This document shows positions 1 through 10,349 of a DNA stretch of 64,000 nucleotides, in pieces. The notes below the pieces were generated by a model. It did not search any database. It was not told the origin of the DNA and saw nothing but the letters and a program-made list of their open reading frames with translations. Source of the stretch: Capitulum mitella (Eukaryota > Arthropoda > Thecostraca > Pollicipedomorpha > Pollicipedidae). Numbering within the stretch: the stretch's first letter is position 1; each line of letters begins with the position of its first letter. The stretch covers positions 7,239,014 to 7,303,013 of the forward strand of contig CP099854.1 in assembly GCA_030062745.1 (NCBI GenBank), read 5' to 3'. The position numbers were made by a program, and so were the translations under genes.

Positions 1-166
1 GCTGACAGGGACCTTCTATGGCCGACAGGGAACCCTCCCCAGACAAGCAGTGAACTCTCCTACAAGCTAGCAGGGGCCCCTAAATGCTCATTCAAACCAC
101 AGGTCCCTCTTCATAGCACGAAAAGCCTTCTTGTGTATTCGGAGTACCTCTTCTTCTGGTTCTTAA

Positions 167-1377
167 CCCTATTCCCGGCAGGGGGGGGGCGGAATCCGCC
201 CCCCCTCGGGTTTTTTGCTTGCCAATTCCAGGCTTTTTAACGCAGCTTCACGAAACTTGGTGACTTTTCCTAGCTATCATTTCTACGCACTGTGACAAAA
301 TTTCACAATTCTATTTTGCTGAGGGGCGGAGCCAGGCAACGCTTTTGGGAGGAACCTCAGGCTATTTTTGGCCATGTTCAGGGTAAAAGGAAAATGTCTG
401 CCAAAAACAGAGTTTTTAAGATAGAACTTAAAACTTTATATGGATGTATAGCTAAATAGTTAGGCAATGTGCACACAAAATTTTGTTTATCTGAGGTCAC
501 ACTACAAGGTCAGGTCAAGGTCAAAAGTCAAAATTTATTTTTTCGCTATAATTTCGGCGCAATTTTTTCAAATGCCAAACTCGGAATATATATGACGTAC
601 AAGGGTGCCCTCTACTTGTGTACCAAGTTTCAGCTTGATATCAGGTCGGGTCACGGAGCTATGACCTAAAATGTCAGTACGCGTACCCTATATCGCAATA
701 GCCATAAAATGAAATTTTTGGAATAGAGTGAATTCAGACGATTGAACACGTTTACAGATAGCATCATATGCACACGAGATCATTCCAGGTGACCCCAAGG
801 TCACTGGAGGTCATTTAAGGTCAAAGGTCACAAGTTGATCTGAAGATCGTGTGACCATGACAGTTCCCCCTTTTTCGTGTCCCTGGCACCGCCTATGCTA
901 ACATTATACCAACATTGCAATACGATTTGTACTTCTTTAGCATAGCATGACTAGCAGAAGCCAAAAAAGTGTTTTTGCCTTTTTTGTTCATTCAGTTGTT
1001 AGAAAATTAATCCTCCTATTTTTGAAACCCTGTGAACGCCCATGAATTTTCTCAAAATTTCAGATTTGCTGTACCCATGGTAAAAGCCCTATGCATAATC
1101 TCTCGATTCATGTCAGTTTCATTGAAATCGGTCCATAAACGACGGAGTTATAAGAGGTCCAAAAGTACCCCCCATTTTGACATTTTGGCCTCCCTGTATC
1201 CACAAATTTCGAAATTTTGAAAATTTCGTTTTATAAAAATGTAGTTCACGTCGCGGCAAATCGATTGCCGTTTGTTGCGATGAAATCGGACGAGTAGTTC
1301 TCGAGATCTCAGGGGGGGGCCGAATCCGCCCCCCCTGCCGGGAATCGACCATACCGTCTAGCCCTCCGGGAATAGGG
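167..1377. mobile_element. piggyBac-like non-autonomous element (MITE) flanked by TTAA
   Basis: The unit is bounded by TTAA at 163-166 and TTAA at 1378-1381. Its inverted ends read CCCTATTCCCGG at the left and CCGGGAATAGGG at the right. A TTAA target with CCCT...AGGG ends is the piggyBac superfamily signature. Just inside each end is a G-run/C-run palindrome (about 180-206 and 1311-1336) with the shared core CGAATCCG or CGGAATCCG, which could fold into a strong hairpin. The interior has no transposase reading frame but carries many AGGTCA motifs (for example near 505-520 and 785-835). It would need a transposase supplied in trans. Confidence 0.65.
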
Positions 1378-1381
1378 TTAA

Positions 1382-2870
1382 GGCCTTCTTTGATGCGTCA
1401 AATATTGTTATTTTGCCTTAATTGTCTGTTTCGGACAGTGTAAGACGCCCCTCGGGTACCTCACGCTATCCAAAGAACTGGGGCTTTCGGCCCAAGAGGG
1501 GCCCCGCTCGGCCGCCAGAGGGCCCCGCATGGGCTCCAGGGGGGCCATGGCCCCTTTGGCCTCCCCGTTGGCAACGCCACTGCCATTCAGTATCAGTCTT
1601 CTGAAAAAGCGGCCGTTGAGTTGAATTAAGCATAAATGTGAACAAAGTTCTTCATGTTTATGAACCAGCTGCCATGAAAACAAGGAAGAAGCTAGCTGGT
1701 GATTCATCATGTCGACCAAACAAGATTTCAAGGCTGGGTGTTCAAGAACAGTTCGTGAATAGTTCACGAGCCGTTGTTTGGTTATGTTTGTTTGCGCTTG
1801 TTCGCGACTTCGCCGCCGGACGGCTGGCTGTTTGCGAACACGCTCCGTTCGCGAATAGTTCGCAAACAGCGAGTGAACCATCAAAAAAGGTAGGTGTACT
1901 GAATGATTCGGTTTAATTTTTGTGGATTTATAATTAGGCAAACAATGATTATTTGGCTAAATTACTGGCAACAAAAGCAACTATTTGTTTATTTGCTTAG
2001 AATGGGTGTTTCCAGTCTGGAGAATTCCCTCACAGAGGAATACAAGGGTCTCAGGGGAGAAATGGCGAGATGGCCAAATCTTAGTTATGTCTCAGTCAGG
2101 AAAGGTCACCGTCCATGTGACGCAAGCTGGCGCTGGCACGAAGGTGGATTGCCGCATGCAATACAGAGACATTTGCTACGCGTTTTCTGGTCACGGAGTA
2201 TTCGGGTTTTCTAGTCGTAGCTCCTGGCGCTCGACTCAGCAGCTTAGCTAGTCGCTTGGGCGTCCCAAGCCCTGGCAAGCGTGCTCACGATACGCAGGCG
2301 AGACCAACGCCTTTATATCGGCAGAAACGAGAGAAACGAAACCTTCAGACGGTGAGAACAGGGCAGCAATCACGCATCACGGCGGCGTTACTAGCTCGCT
2401 ACCTGCTTGCCCGGTTCGCGAGGCTGACCACTGTCGTCGGTGGCGGGAGTGGATTTCGGCAAAAAAGAATAGCGGGGAGTGGTATGAGCCGATGTGATTC
2501 TCGGAATAGTGTAGAAACCATGGTATTTAACGTAACTGGGTCACACGGGCATGGAAGGGTACTTTCGCCTACCGATTAAAGGGTAGGGGATTGTAAAAAA
2601 AAAAAAACACCGCGACAGCACCGGATGTCATAGAAAAAACAGCTGTCGTCAATTAAGTGCAAGGTTTCATGCTCGCCAGCTGTTCGTGAACAGTGTGAGA
2701 ACACGTCCCGTTTGCGAACAGCTCGTTCGTGTTCACCTATTAATTGAAACTGGGGAACACCCAACCTCAAAAGATTTAGCAGGTAACTTCGGCGGAGCTG
2801 ACGGTCGTCCCGTCGACAGCCGGCGCCGGCGTGGCTTCGGACGGCAAGAACTCGCAATATCCGACGAGCA
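1382..2870. other. Intergenic, no supported gene
   Basis: No gene is recognised. The stretch contains GTTCGCGAA-type palindromic words repeated at about 1750-1880 and again at 2660-2740, which suggests remnants of a dispersed repeat. It also holds a GGGGCCATGGCCCC-like segment near 1545 and an A-run at 2596-2607. Overlapping open frames on both strands show no family motif. Confidence 0.4.
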
Positions 2871-2874
2871 GTTT

Positions 2875-3062
2875 CTTCCGCAGGTTATTCGGTTGGTTAT
2901 TGGGTTATTAAACGACGCTCCCGACTGCCAGGGTCATTTCGCGTCGCAGCCGCTCACGCCGGTTGTCGCGAGGGACGGTGAAACGACGCTATTACCCGGA
3001 CTCGAACCGGAGACCTTTCGGCCCCAAGGCAAACATGTTAACCACTACACTGCGCCGTCCTC
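2875..3062 (-). repeat. tRNA-derived SINE, copy 1
   Basis: Read on the minus strand, the head resembles a tRNA gene. An A-box-like GTGTAGTGGTTAACATG is followed by an exact B box GGTTCGAGTCC (complement at 2998-3008). These are the internal RNA polymerase III promoter elements. The two ends do not form a good acceptor stem, so this is not a functional tRNA. The body downstream (complement of about 2880-2985) shares blocks with copy 2 at 3370-3548 and with a tail fragment at 53150-53215, which shows it is a dispersed family. The tail includes the words AAATGACCCTGGCAGTCG and CCAATAACCAACC. Confidence 0.65.
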
Positions 3063-3369
3063 CGCAAGATACTCGGCTGCTGGCCTTTAAAGGGAGACAC
3101 TGGCTGCCGCGCGACGTTGTGGTTCATGTAGACTACCTCAAAACAACCGGATTGTGCGGTCCATGCAACAAACGCTGTCCACCGTGGACTCTGATGCCAA
3201 AGCACCTTAGCAAATCGTACGAATTTTTTTATATATTTTTTCGAATCCGGACCTCATGCCCAGGCACGGGAAAAACATCTTGATTTGCTTCCGCGGCATG
3301 AGCGGAACGACCACTTGGCGAGTTGCTGGACACAGTCCGCACTGTTGTGCAGCACGCCCAGGTTAGGGC

Positions 3370-3548
3370 GGATGGTCGGTTGCCGGCTGGATGCTTTATC
3401 GGCGCGTCCGACTTCCGGGCGCCGCTTTTCACTCCGGCTGTCGCGAAATCCGCGAAATCGCGGCGGACGGCGAAACGTCGCCACCCCCGGACGAGAACCG
3501 GGGACCTTCGGATCGCAAGGCGGGCACGGTGTTCACTAGCCCACGCCG
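3370..3548 (-). repeat. tRNA-derived SINE, copy 2 (diverged)
   Basis: Same orientation and layout as the copy at 2875-3062. It has an A-box-like GGCTAGTGAACACCG, then a B box changed at one position (GGTTCTCGTCC), then a body with the shared blocks CGACGTTTC, CCGTCC and CGCGACAGCCGGAGTGA. A short insertion (about 18 bp, CGCGATTTCGCGG-like) separates two blocks that are adjacent in copy 1. The altered B box suggests it is transcriptionally dead. Confidence 0.55.
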
Positions 3549-3549
3549 C

Positions 3550-4138
3550 CTCGCTCCCCGCACAGAGGCGTAAACTGGCGTCTCATAGCATCGTTGTCCG
3601 TGGCGGTTGCCCTCCCATACCGCCGTGGTCAGCTGCCGTGGACCCGTGTACAGAGGCCTACCGTCACAGACAGTCTGTCCTCAGAGGACGGGGACTGAGA
3701 GCGGGAAATGCGCCGACATTGTCTCGGTTTTGGGTCTGGTGCTGGTCAGAGCCTCCTCGATCAAACCGTTTCGGAGCCATGAAATTGGAGAGGGGGATTT
3801 CAGTGGCGACTTTTTTAAGTGCTAGAGACATGCGGTTTTGTGGGCACGGACTGGTTTTGACGACGACGAGGGCGTGCTTGATATTATCGTTCCAATGTAT
3901 AAGGCTCTATATAAACTAATACAAGCTTCGAAGCTCTTACCGTAGATAAGGGGTCAGCGAAAGCAACCAAAGAGATGATCGACGATCGTTCCGAACGTCA
4001 TACTCAACTGGACGACCGCTCTAGACGTTATGTCAATGTTCGCCAGCATTCACCATCTGGCTGCATTTTCCTGCAGAATCTGCCCAGTTAGTGACACTAG
4101 ATGGGGGTTGTGGCAGCCCCTTAGCCATATCCCAGCCT
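3550..4138. other. Intergenic, nothing recognised
   Basis: Moderate GC, no repeat unit and no recognisable coding motif on either strand. Confidence 0.35.
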
Positions 4139-4262
4139 GACATGATAGGAAGAGCACTTCACGTACTGGACTAATGCGCTGACATGATAGGAAGAGCACT
4201 TCACGTACTGGACTAATACGCTGACATGATAGGAAGAGCACTTCACGTACTGGACTAATCCG
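4137..4262. repeat. 42-bp tandem repeat, 3 copies
   Basis: The word GACATGATAGGAAGAGCACT starts at 4139, 4181 and 4223, giving an exact 42-bp period. The copies differ by only one or two bases (ATGCG, ATACG, ATCCG at the unit ends), so the expansion is recent. 42 is a multiple of 3, so the open frames through it repeat as a 14-residue peptide, but nothing suggests this is translated. Confidence 0.9.
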
Positions 4263-4678
4263 CGGACATTGGATTGATCCGCAGGCCACACTGGACCAGA
4301 AAATTCAAACAAGATGCGGGTAAGAACCTGGCCGTATTTTATAATTTGCCGGGACACACGGACTGGAAGGAATAAAAATCAATGGAATTTCGAACAACAC
4401 CTTCTGGGTATGATTTGCGTGTTCATACAAAAGACTTACATTTAATTTGTTAAACATGAACAGTTAAACATGTTGAGATATGCCAGATTCCTCTATTCAT
4501 GACAGAAGGAAAAATCTGAATACAGATTGGCGCAGATTTTGGTAAGCATAGTTCTGCTTCTGCGGATTGACCGGACTGAATTCAGGAAGTTCGAAAAAGG
4601 CGGATTGCGGATGAGTTGGATCCTAGACTTCACGCACCAGTTTGGACCGGATCCCAGAAATTCAATCCGTTAAGTGTT
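4262..4678 (+). repeat. ~415-bp dispersed repeat, copy A
   Basis: This segment aligns along its whole length with the reverse complement of 63250-63680. Shared blocks include GACCAGAAAATTCAA-like, ACACGGACTGGA-like, GATTCAGGA-like, TAGACTTCACG and GGACCGGATCC. Two copies about 59 kb apart in opposite orientation define a dispersed family. No coding capacity is visible. It could be a MITE, but no target duplication was found. Confidence 0.7.
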
Positions 4679-4889
4679 CTGATGATAGGGCAGTGAACGA
4701 AAACGAGCAGGTACAAAAGGCCATGAACGGCAATGGCAGGCAATGAAGTGAAAGCAGCAGCCTTTGACCTCCACGATTGTTGCGAATCGGACCCTTTCAG
4801 ATCACAGAGTGACGAAACTAACGACGATGGGGCAGGTCGTGCCATACTGGTTTCCAATAGATCGCATGGGACGTCGCGCAGCATTCTGT

Positions 4890-5940
4890 GCACTATTATA
4901 ACAGGATAGTATTTCTACATCATTTTTTTCAGAGACTTCTCACACTTGAGGCAGACTTGTCTATGCCTGCCCCAAGTGTCAAGTGTCAATGTCAGACACG
5001 TCGATGTCAGACCTCGTCTCTGCCGCCTCGGCAACACACGGTGCAAGCAGAACGCCGGGTCGGCCCGCGAGCACCCGTGCCGGGCAGTTCACCACGCGGT
5101 GGCGCCGCCCCCCCCCCCCCGATTCCTGACGTGACCGGCCTAACAACCACCTCCAGCACAGCGCCGCCGGCCGCCGCCGGCGTGCTTGGCACCGGGTCAT
5201 GCCCCGAGGGCAGAGCCCGGCACCGTTCCGGACGACCGCCGTGACCGGGTCGGCGGACCGGTTCACGCTCTTTATCGGGGCATCGCGCTACACCGCTGCC
5301 TGTGCCTGACTTACGAGCCTGTCCGCATGCATGGCGGAAGAGTTCGCGTCCTGCATGCTGGCTTGCTTCTGCTGCGCCCTCCGTTGGCACGCTCGCCGGG
5401 CGCGAGATTGGGGCTCGGAAAAAGTGCCGGCAGTTTGTCAAGCCTTCTTTTCTTTTGTCCACCGACTTCCATGGCTGTTTTTACAAAGCGAAAAATCTGA
5501 ATAAATGCACGGGAGTCCCTGCGCGGCCCCTTGAGTCCACGCGTGCTAAGCTTTCGTCGCCGGCGTGACAGGTCGGCAAGCCCTGACACGCTCCGACGCC
5601 GGCTGTTTGCAGGGCGAGCCTGTCTGATGACGACAGAGGTCACGTGATCACGGGAGCACGGCCACGGTGAGGGGCCTGTCTCACCGGGAAGTGACTATCG
5701 GCCTTCCAGCAGGTCCTGGCATTACGTAACGTCTCTGTGACGGATCGTCGGCGAACTGTGACGCCTGTGACAGGGACCTCGATGCCCGTGACGGGGCTGA
5801 ACCGGCGTCGGGGACCAGGGAACGGTGGTCCTCCGATATCCCTGGCACGAGTTTGTAACACGAGCAGTGGAAAGGGTTGTGTCCCTCCACTGCTGCTACT
5901 TTACGGCATTTATGGCCATTGAGTAACTCGTCGATTGGCG
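4890..5940. other. GC-rich block without a recognised gene
   Basis: GC-rich, CpG-containing DNA with overlapping open frames on both strands, a C-run at 5109-5120 and no family motif. The frames look like by-products of base composition. It could be a CpG island or an uncharacterised exon cluster. Confidence 0.3.
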
Positions 5941-6109
5941 CGAAATATGGAGAATCGACCGGAAATTTTTGAAGTTTCAAGCATTTAACGTCAAACAAAC
6001 ATAACAAAAATAACGGTTGTCGCTAACAAATGGGAACTTTGCGAAAGGACTAGCGTTATGCGCAAGATTACCGTTTGAACATAATTGGCCGACATCATTT
6101 CGGCATAAC

Positions 6110-6560
6110 CAATGGATGTACCAAGACCAAATTCAAGGTCAGTAAGGGTCAAGGTCATCAAAGGTTAAGGTCAACCAGCTTGTGAACTGATGCAGATTTG
6201 CTTTGCAATGTGTCGGTTTGTATGAAGAATGCATTCAAAGACCCTAATAAAAACACGTGTGCTCACATTGATACGCTTACATATACGAGGATCAGTGCAA
6301 GCCAAGGTCATCAAAGGCAGGGGTCAACTATCTTGTGACCTGGTCCAGATTTGCTTTGCAACATGTCAATTTGTATGAAGTTTGCATTCGAAGAACCTCA
6401 TAAAACGTGTGCGCGCATTGTTACGGTTATGTCTTCCAGGATCAGCGCAGGTCAAGGTCATCGAAGGTCAAGGCCGACTATTTTGTGACCTGCTTTAAAT
6501 TCCTTTGCAACATGTCGATTTGGATTAAACATGCATCCAAGAACATTGAAAATAACACGT
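6110..6560 (+). repeat. ~150-bp satellite, 3 degenerate copies with AGGTCA half-sites
   Basis: The core AAGGTCATCAAAGG begins at about 6151, 6304 and 6454, giving periods of about 153 and 150 bp. Each unit then reads CTTGTGACCT, AGATTTGCTTTGCAA and ATTTGTATGAAG. Each carries two to four AGGTCA or TCAAGGTCA direct repeats, which match the monomer site of nuclear receptors such as ERR/NR5A. Whether any receptor binds is unknown. Similar AGGTCA-rich tracts occur near 500-840, 30690-31510, 32030-32540 and 45560-45740. Confidence 0.75.
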
Positions 6561-8110
6561 TTGGAACATTTCTACGCATGTATGCATACATACGTGCATA
6601 CATACATACACGCGTACGTACATTTATACATATGTATACATAATTTTTACGTTTTATAGCAATCAAATTGTGTAATTCGACTCCTAACGACTGAAGCACG
6701 AACAGTTGACAGAAAAAAAACTTACTTTGGGTCAAAAACTTAATCTTAGGTCAATGACTTCGTTTCACTTCTATTGACCTTGCGGATGTTAGAAAAGCTA
6801 AAAGTGATCAAATGTACCGATGTTGGCTATCTTCACTGAAAATACGCCAAAAGATGAGTTAAGCACCCTTATTTACTCTCAAGCTACACCAATATCCCAC
6901 GTTGCTCAAAATCTGATCTGCAAAAAAATGAAAAAATTACGCCATAGTTTAATGACCTAGTATGACCCCGACCCGAAATTCTCAGTCAAGACGCCAAATA
7001 AATGGAACTTGCCGTATTTCACGTTTAAGCGCTCAAACACGCACTCTTTTCTCATTTCGTTCGAAAAGCCGTAACGAATTACCTGCACGGGCCGAGAAAA
7101 TGTCCAAAGTTGATCTTTTCGACCCCATTTGACCTTGAAGATATTGACCTAGAGTCATACAAATTGCATACGATGTAAATCTCTATGGCCCTACCCTACC
7201 CATAAAATTTCACGTTCTCTAGCTATTTCCGTTTCCGAGATCGGAGGGGGGATTTTTTGTGCCCCCTTCCAGTGCGCCTTAGTGCGAAACCCCCTTCCAC
7301 TGGGCGTGTGAACGGTCCCCGCCGGTCTCACGACTGAGGATAAGCCGCTGGAGCAGAGCCGGCGTTAGCCGTAGTTAGCGAGGAATAGTTGACGTGTTTC
7401 CTAGTCACAACGGCAGGAGAAAAACCAGCATGTTTTGCCAGCAGAGCTCATGGCCGTGGTGATACAGCCACGTCCTCGACTAGGTGGCGTCGGACCCCAT
7501 TGCGTTGTGCCGCACCTCGTGTCGTGCTGTCCATAGTGGTTTGGTTTTTGCTGCTCGCGATATTAACCCTTGCCAACTATTAACAATTAACTCCGCGGCC
7601 TCCTTTGCCAGACCGGGGCTTCATGAGAGTCCCCCTCCCCCAATATCCCGAAAACTATAAGTCGCACAAAAAAGATAAAACGCCCTTGGAAAGGCCTTTG
7701 CAAAACTAGAAGGAAACAGTTTAAATCCAACCACGTCAGTACTGAGGTAACCGACGGCCACCTTGGTCAGGTTAGACACAAAATAATCCCCGATTTACAT
7801 ATTTGGTACATTGCGTATTACGTGTTTACTCACATACATACATACATACAAACGTACATACACATACATAATAAAAGAGGACCCGAGATCATATTTCGCC
7901 GTTTCACGCAAACCTGAAAGCAAAAGAAAAATTCCGTCTCATTGTGACGGCAGAAGCTGCGTTTTTTTCTCACTGTAGAGGTCTGCGTTTAGGCCGGATC
8001 GCGCCACAAATGCGTGAACTTCATGCTAGGCTGCATGTCATGGTTACGAAGAGGTCAGGCTTGTCGTGGGCACAGACAATAGACCTGGCGTCCTGGCACC
8101 TGAAACCACT
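6560..8110. other. Repeat-derived intergenic DNA
   Basis: Holds short (CATA)n tracts at 6585-6640 and 7835-7870. A G-run/C-run pair at 7244-7267 resembles the subterminal hairpin of the element at 167-1377, and there is a TTAACCCTTGCC word at 7564. These look like ends of further TTAA-type elements, but boundaries could not be fixed. No gene is recognised. Confidence 0.35.
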
Positions 8111-8119
8111 ATACTTGGA

Positions 8120-8610
8120 TTGATTGCCCGAGGACCCATTCTGTTTTGCTCGCGAGACCCATTAGTATTTCTGATTGATGCTCGCGGTCTTGTGTCAGCT
8201 AATGCTTCTGTCACCCACGTACCTCTTGCACCTCGCCATCAAACACAACGGAATTCGTAAACCGTCTCGTAAAATCATATGCAAGCGGTGGCGATGCAGG
8301 GCGCAATGAAAACAATTGGACATGGCAATTGACTTAATGCACCGTGCAGTATGTCGTTTCGTGACCTACTAAACGCTTGAGGACTAAGTCTGTTTTGTTC
8401 GCCAGCCGCTTTGTCTGTGATGGATTTTCGCATTCTGGTATCCGCTTCGACCTTTGTCCTATAAATATCTCTGCACCGCGACATTGAGCACAATGAAATT
8501 CATAAGCAGTCTGACAAAATGATATGCAAGCGGTGGCGATCCAGTGAAGAATAACTTGGCGTGGCGACAATTAACGGCATGCAATTAAGGTAATGTGCCA
8601 AGTGGGCAAT
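8120..8610. repeat. ~245-bp tandem duplication, 2 diverged copies
   Basis: ATATGCAAGCGGTGGCGAT occurs at 8277 and 8522. Flanking words match at the same 245-bp offset (CTGTTTTG, ACAACGGAATTC/ACAATGAAATTC). The copies are clearly diverged, so the duplication is old. No gene is recognised. Confidence 0.7.
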
Positions 8611-8994
8611 GCGTTGTTTTGTGTATGCATGTGTTGCAGCCGTCGGGCGATCCACAATGAAACGTGGCTTTTACTACCCGAGTCATGAATTCAGGAATGA
8701 AAACATGCAGGTGCAAGACATATACACGACTTAGCAATCACACTTCCACACGCGGCCATCAGTCGCCTCGCTTATCAGATGAGCCTTCACAGCACGGGCG
8801 TAGCACCGTTGAGGCACCGGACCTACCTCGGCTGGCAGTGCGTCATGCAGCGCCGGCGCGTGGTAGGGAAGGTGCACCTTCCCGGCCTCCGTTCTCGGTC
8901 TGGGAGCGTGCAAAAGTCTATCCTGTCGGGACGATCGCTCGTGTGCGACGCGGTTGCCGTTCTGACGCTATTTTGTACTGCCGCCAGTGACTAG

Positions 8995-9275
8995 CCATTG
9001 TAAAAACAGATGCAGATATATGCGAGCACGCCTTCTGCACGTCCGCCGGCGAAGGTCAGCGGCAGGATGAAGCGTCGGCTGCCTCGCCACACGGCCGCCG
9101 TGTCCTCCCCGGCCAGGCCACCAGCCATGGCGTCCTGCAGGCGCGCGCAGTGCTCTGATCGGATCCGGGCCTGGCGCCGCGCCAAGAGCAGCCCCGGAGC
9201 TCTCCGCGGGCGGAGGCGGCGCAGGAGACCCCCGCGGCAGGCGCGCAGCAGCGAGGTGTCGACCTCGGGCCACAC
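8995..9275 (-). CDS. Candidate exon of an unidentified GC-rich gene
   Basis: On the minus strand an acceptor-like CGTCCGCAG precedes an open frame that reads V-W-P-E-V-D-T and later contains D-A-M-A-G-G-L-A-G-E-D and F-I-L-P-L-T-F-A-G-G. The mix of hydrophobic and charged residues looks more protein-like than the other frames. No family is recognised and the 3' boundary is not fixed. It lies on the same strand as the candidate exons at 9.64-10.5 kb and may be the same gene, separated from them by the MITE at 9315-9628. Confidence 0.3.
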
Positions 9276-9314
9276 CTGCGGACGGTACCGGCAGTGTTGT
9301 TTAATAGTCACGTC

Positions 9315-9628
9315 CAGGGACGTGGCCAGGGGGGGCATGGGGGCCATGGCCACCCTGAGCCAAGCGGTCTGCGCTGAATATATAGCGATTTTGCAGGAAT
9401 ACGTAGTAGTGATCAAACAATAACAAATTTGCAACAACAAACAATAATAAATTTGCAACGTAATAAAAATATGTTGCAAAAGCGAACGTTATGTTTTGTT
9501 GTCTGTTAAACCTGAGTTAAATTGCACAAAACTGCCGTTTTTTTTCCTATAAATTCCGCTTCATGGCAGTGGCATATGACAAAATTTGGCATTTGCTCCC
9601 CCGGAGGAAAATCCTGACTCTGTGCCTG
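9315..9628. mobile_element. hAT-like MITE with 8-bp target duplication
   Basis: Ends are inverted: CAGGGACGTGGCCAGG at the left, and the reverse complement of the right end reads CAGGCACAGAGTCAGGAT. Flanks are GTCACGTC (9307-9314) and GTCTCGTC (9629-9636), which match at 7 of 8 bases as expected for a hAT 8-bp duplication. The body matches a second copy at 56822-57114, sharing TAGCGATTTTGCAGGAAT and AAAACTGCCGTTTTTTT. There is no transposase. It sits in the GC-rich candidate gene block, probably in an intron. Confidence 0.7.
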
Positions 9629-9639
9629 GTCTCGTCTCG

Positions 9640-9850
9640 TCGTCTCGCTGCTGGCGCGCCGTGCGGACGTGCCCCAGGACGCCCGGCTGCCAGCTGTCCG
9701 AGCTCAAGGGAAGAGCAGCGCGAAGCACAGAGCCTCCACCGTCCGGCGCGTCTCGCCGATCTCGAGCGTCTCGCCGTCTCGAGCGTCTCGCCGTCTCGCA
9801 GGCGGGGCTGCGAGTCGCCCTCAACGTGACGGTGCAGCACGACGCCGCGC
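9640..9850 (-). CDS. Candidate exon of an unidentified GC-rich gene
   Basis: The minus-strand frame contains S-V-L-R-A-A-L-P-L-S-S-D-S-W-Q-P-G-V-L-G (complement of about 9685-9745), followed by H-V-R-T-A-R-Q-Q-R. An upstream AG is in the right phase to join the exon ending at 10042. Part of the stretch is a CGAGACGGCGAGACGCT-type simple repeat (about 9760-9800), so apparent coding there may be compositional. No family is recognised. Confidence 0.25.
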
Positions 9851-10041
9851 GGCGAAGACTTTCCGCCGATTAGCAGCGACACCTCGCGGTAACCCTTTGG
9901 CCTGCTCCAACGCTGCTAATGCTGCACGGCCGGACGCACCGATGCGCTGTCGGTGAGGCGTGTGCGTGTCGCCTCGTCCTTTGACATGTCGGCGGCAGCG
10001 CTGAAATCCCGTACTCAAGCGTTGATGCGGCGCAGCGTTAC

Positions 10042-10187
10042 CTGCAATTCGTGCAGTAGACACTGCTGCGTGGCAGCAGAGGTGCTGGCTGGGAGGCGCA
10101 CGTGGCCAAGAGGAACGTCGCCTGCTGCCCCGGGTGGTCGCAGAGTAGGTGGTGCAAGTAGAGGGCTGGCGGCCGTCCGTCCTGCGG
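10042..10187 (-). CDS. Candidate exon of an unidentified GC-rich gene
   Basis: Bounded by CCCTCCGCAG before it and GTAACG after it, this 146-bp segment is open in one frame for 48 codons plus two bases. It reads A-L-Y-L-H-H-L-L-C-D-H-P-G-Q-Q-A-T-F-L-L near its middle, an amphipathic helix-like stretch. It can join in frame (phase 0) to a preceding exon ending at 10269 that contains F-R-V-L-L-N-S-A-L-A-F-A-P-Q-Q-V-R-Q and a GTGCGT donor. The intron between them would be only 81 bp. The family is not recognised. Confidence 0.35.
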
Positions 10188-10268
10188 CTGCGGAGGGCAC
10201 AGCCGACGGTGCATCCGCCCCTGAATCATTACGCAGGGGGGGGGGGTACCACCGCGGGCGGGACGCAC

Positions 10269-10345
10269 CTGCCGCACCTGCTGCGGAGCGAACGCCAGCG
10301 CCGAATTCAGGAGGACGCGGAAGCCCGGGCCAGCGCGATGCCCAC
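10269..10345 (-). CDS. Candidate exon of an unidentified GC-rich gene (5' boundary uncertain)
   Basis: The frame ends V-R-Q just before a GTGCGTCC donor (complement 10261-10268) and is in phase with the exon at 10042-10187. Upstream AG dinucleotides are plentiful, so the 5' boundary is a guess. A further candidate donor (GAGCG then GTGAGC) lies near 10430. Confidence 0.25.
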
Positions 10346-10349
10346 CACG

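Noticed and set aside
1416-1582. A hAT-like MITE with CAGTG ends
   Set aside because: The ends look suggestive (CAGTGTAAGACG, and CAGTGGCGTTGCC reversed), but inner similarity is weak and the flanks show no 8-bp duplication.
2990-3062. A functional tRNA gene
   Set aside because: A and B boxes are present, but the outer ends do not pair into a seven-base acceptor stem and related copies share a long non-tRNA body, so it is a SINE.
4121-4357. A repeat protein with 14-residue units
   Set aside because: It is explained by the 42-bp DNA tandem repeat, which is open in more than one frame, and there is no start context or flanking coding sequence.
6110-6560. A CRISPR-like array
   Set aside because: The units are long (~150 bp), degenerate and repeat throughout rather than as short identical repeats with unique spacers, and the DNA is eukaryotic.
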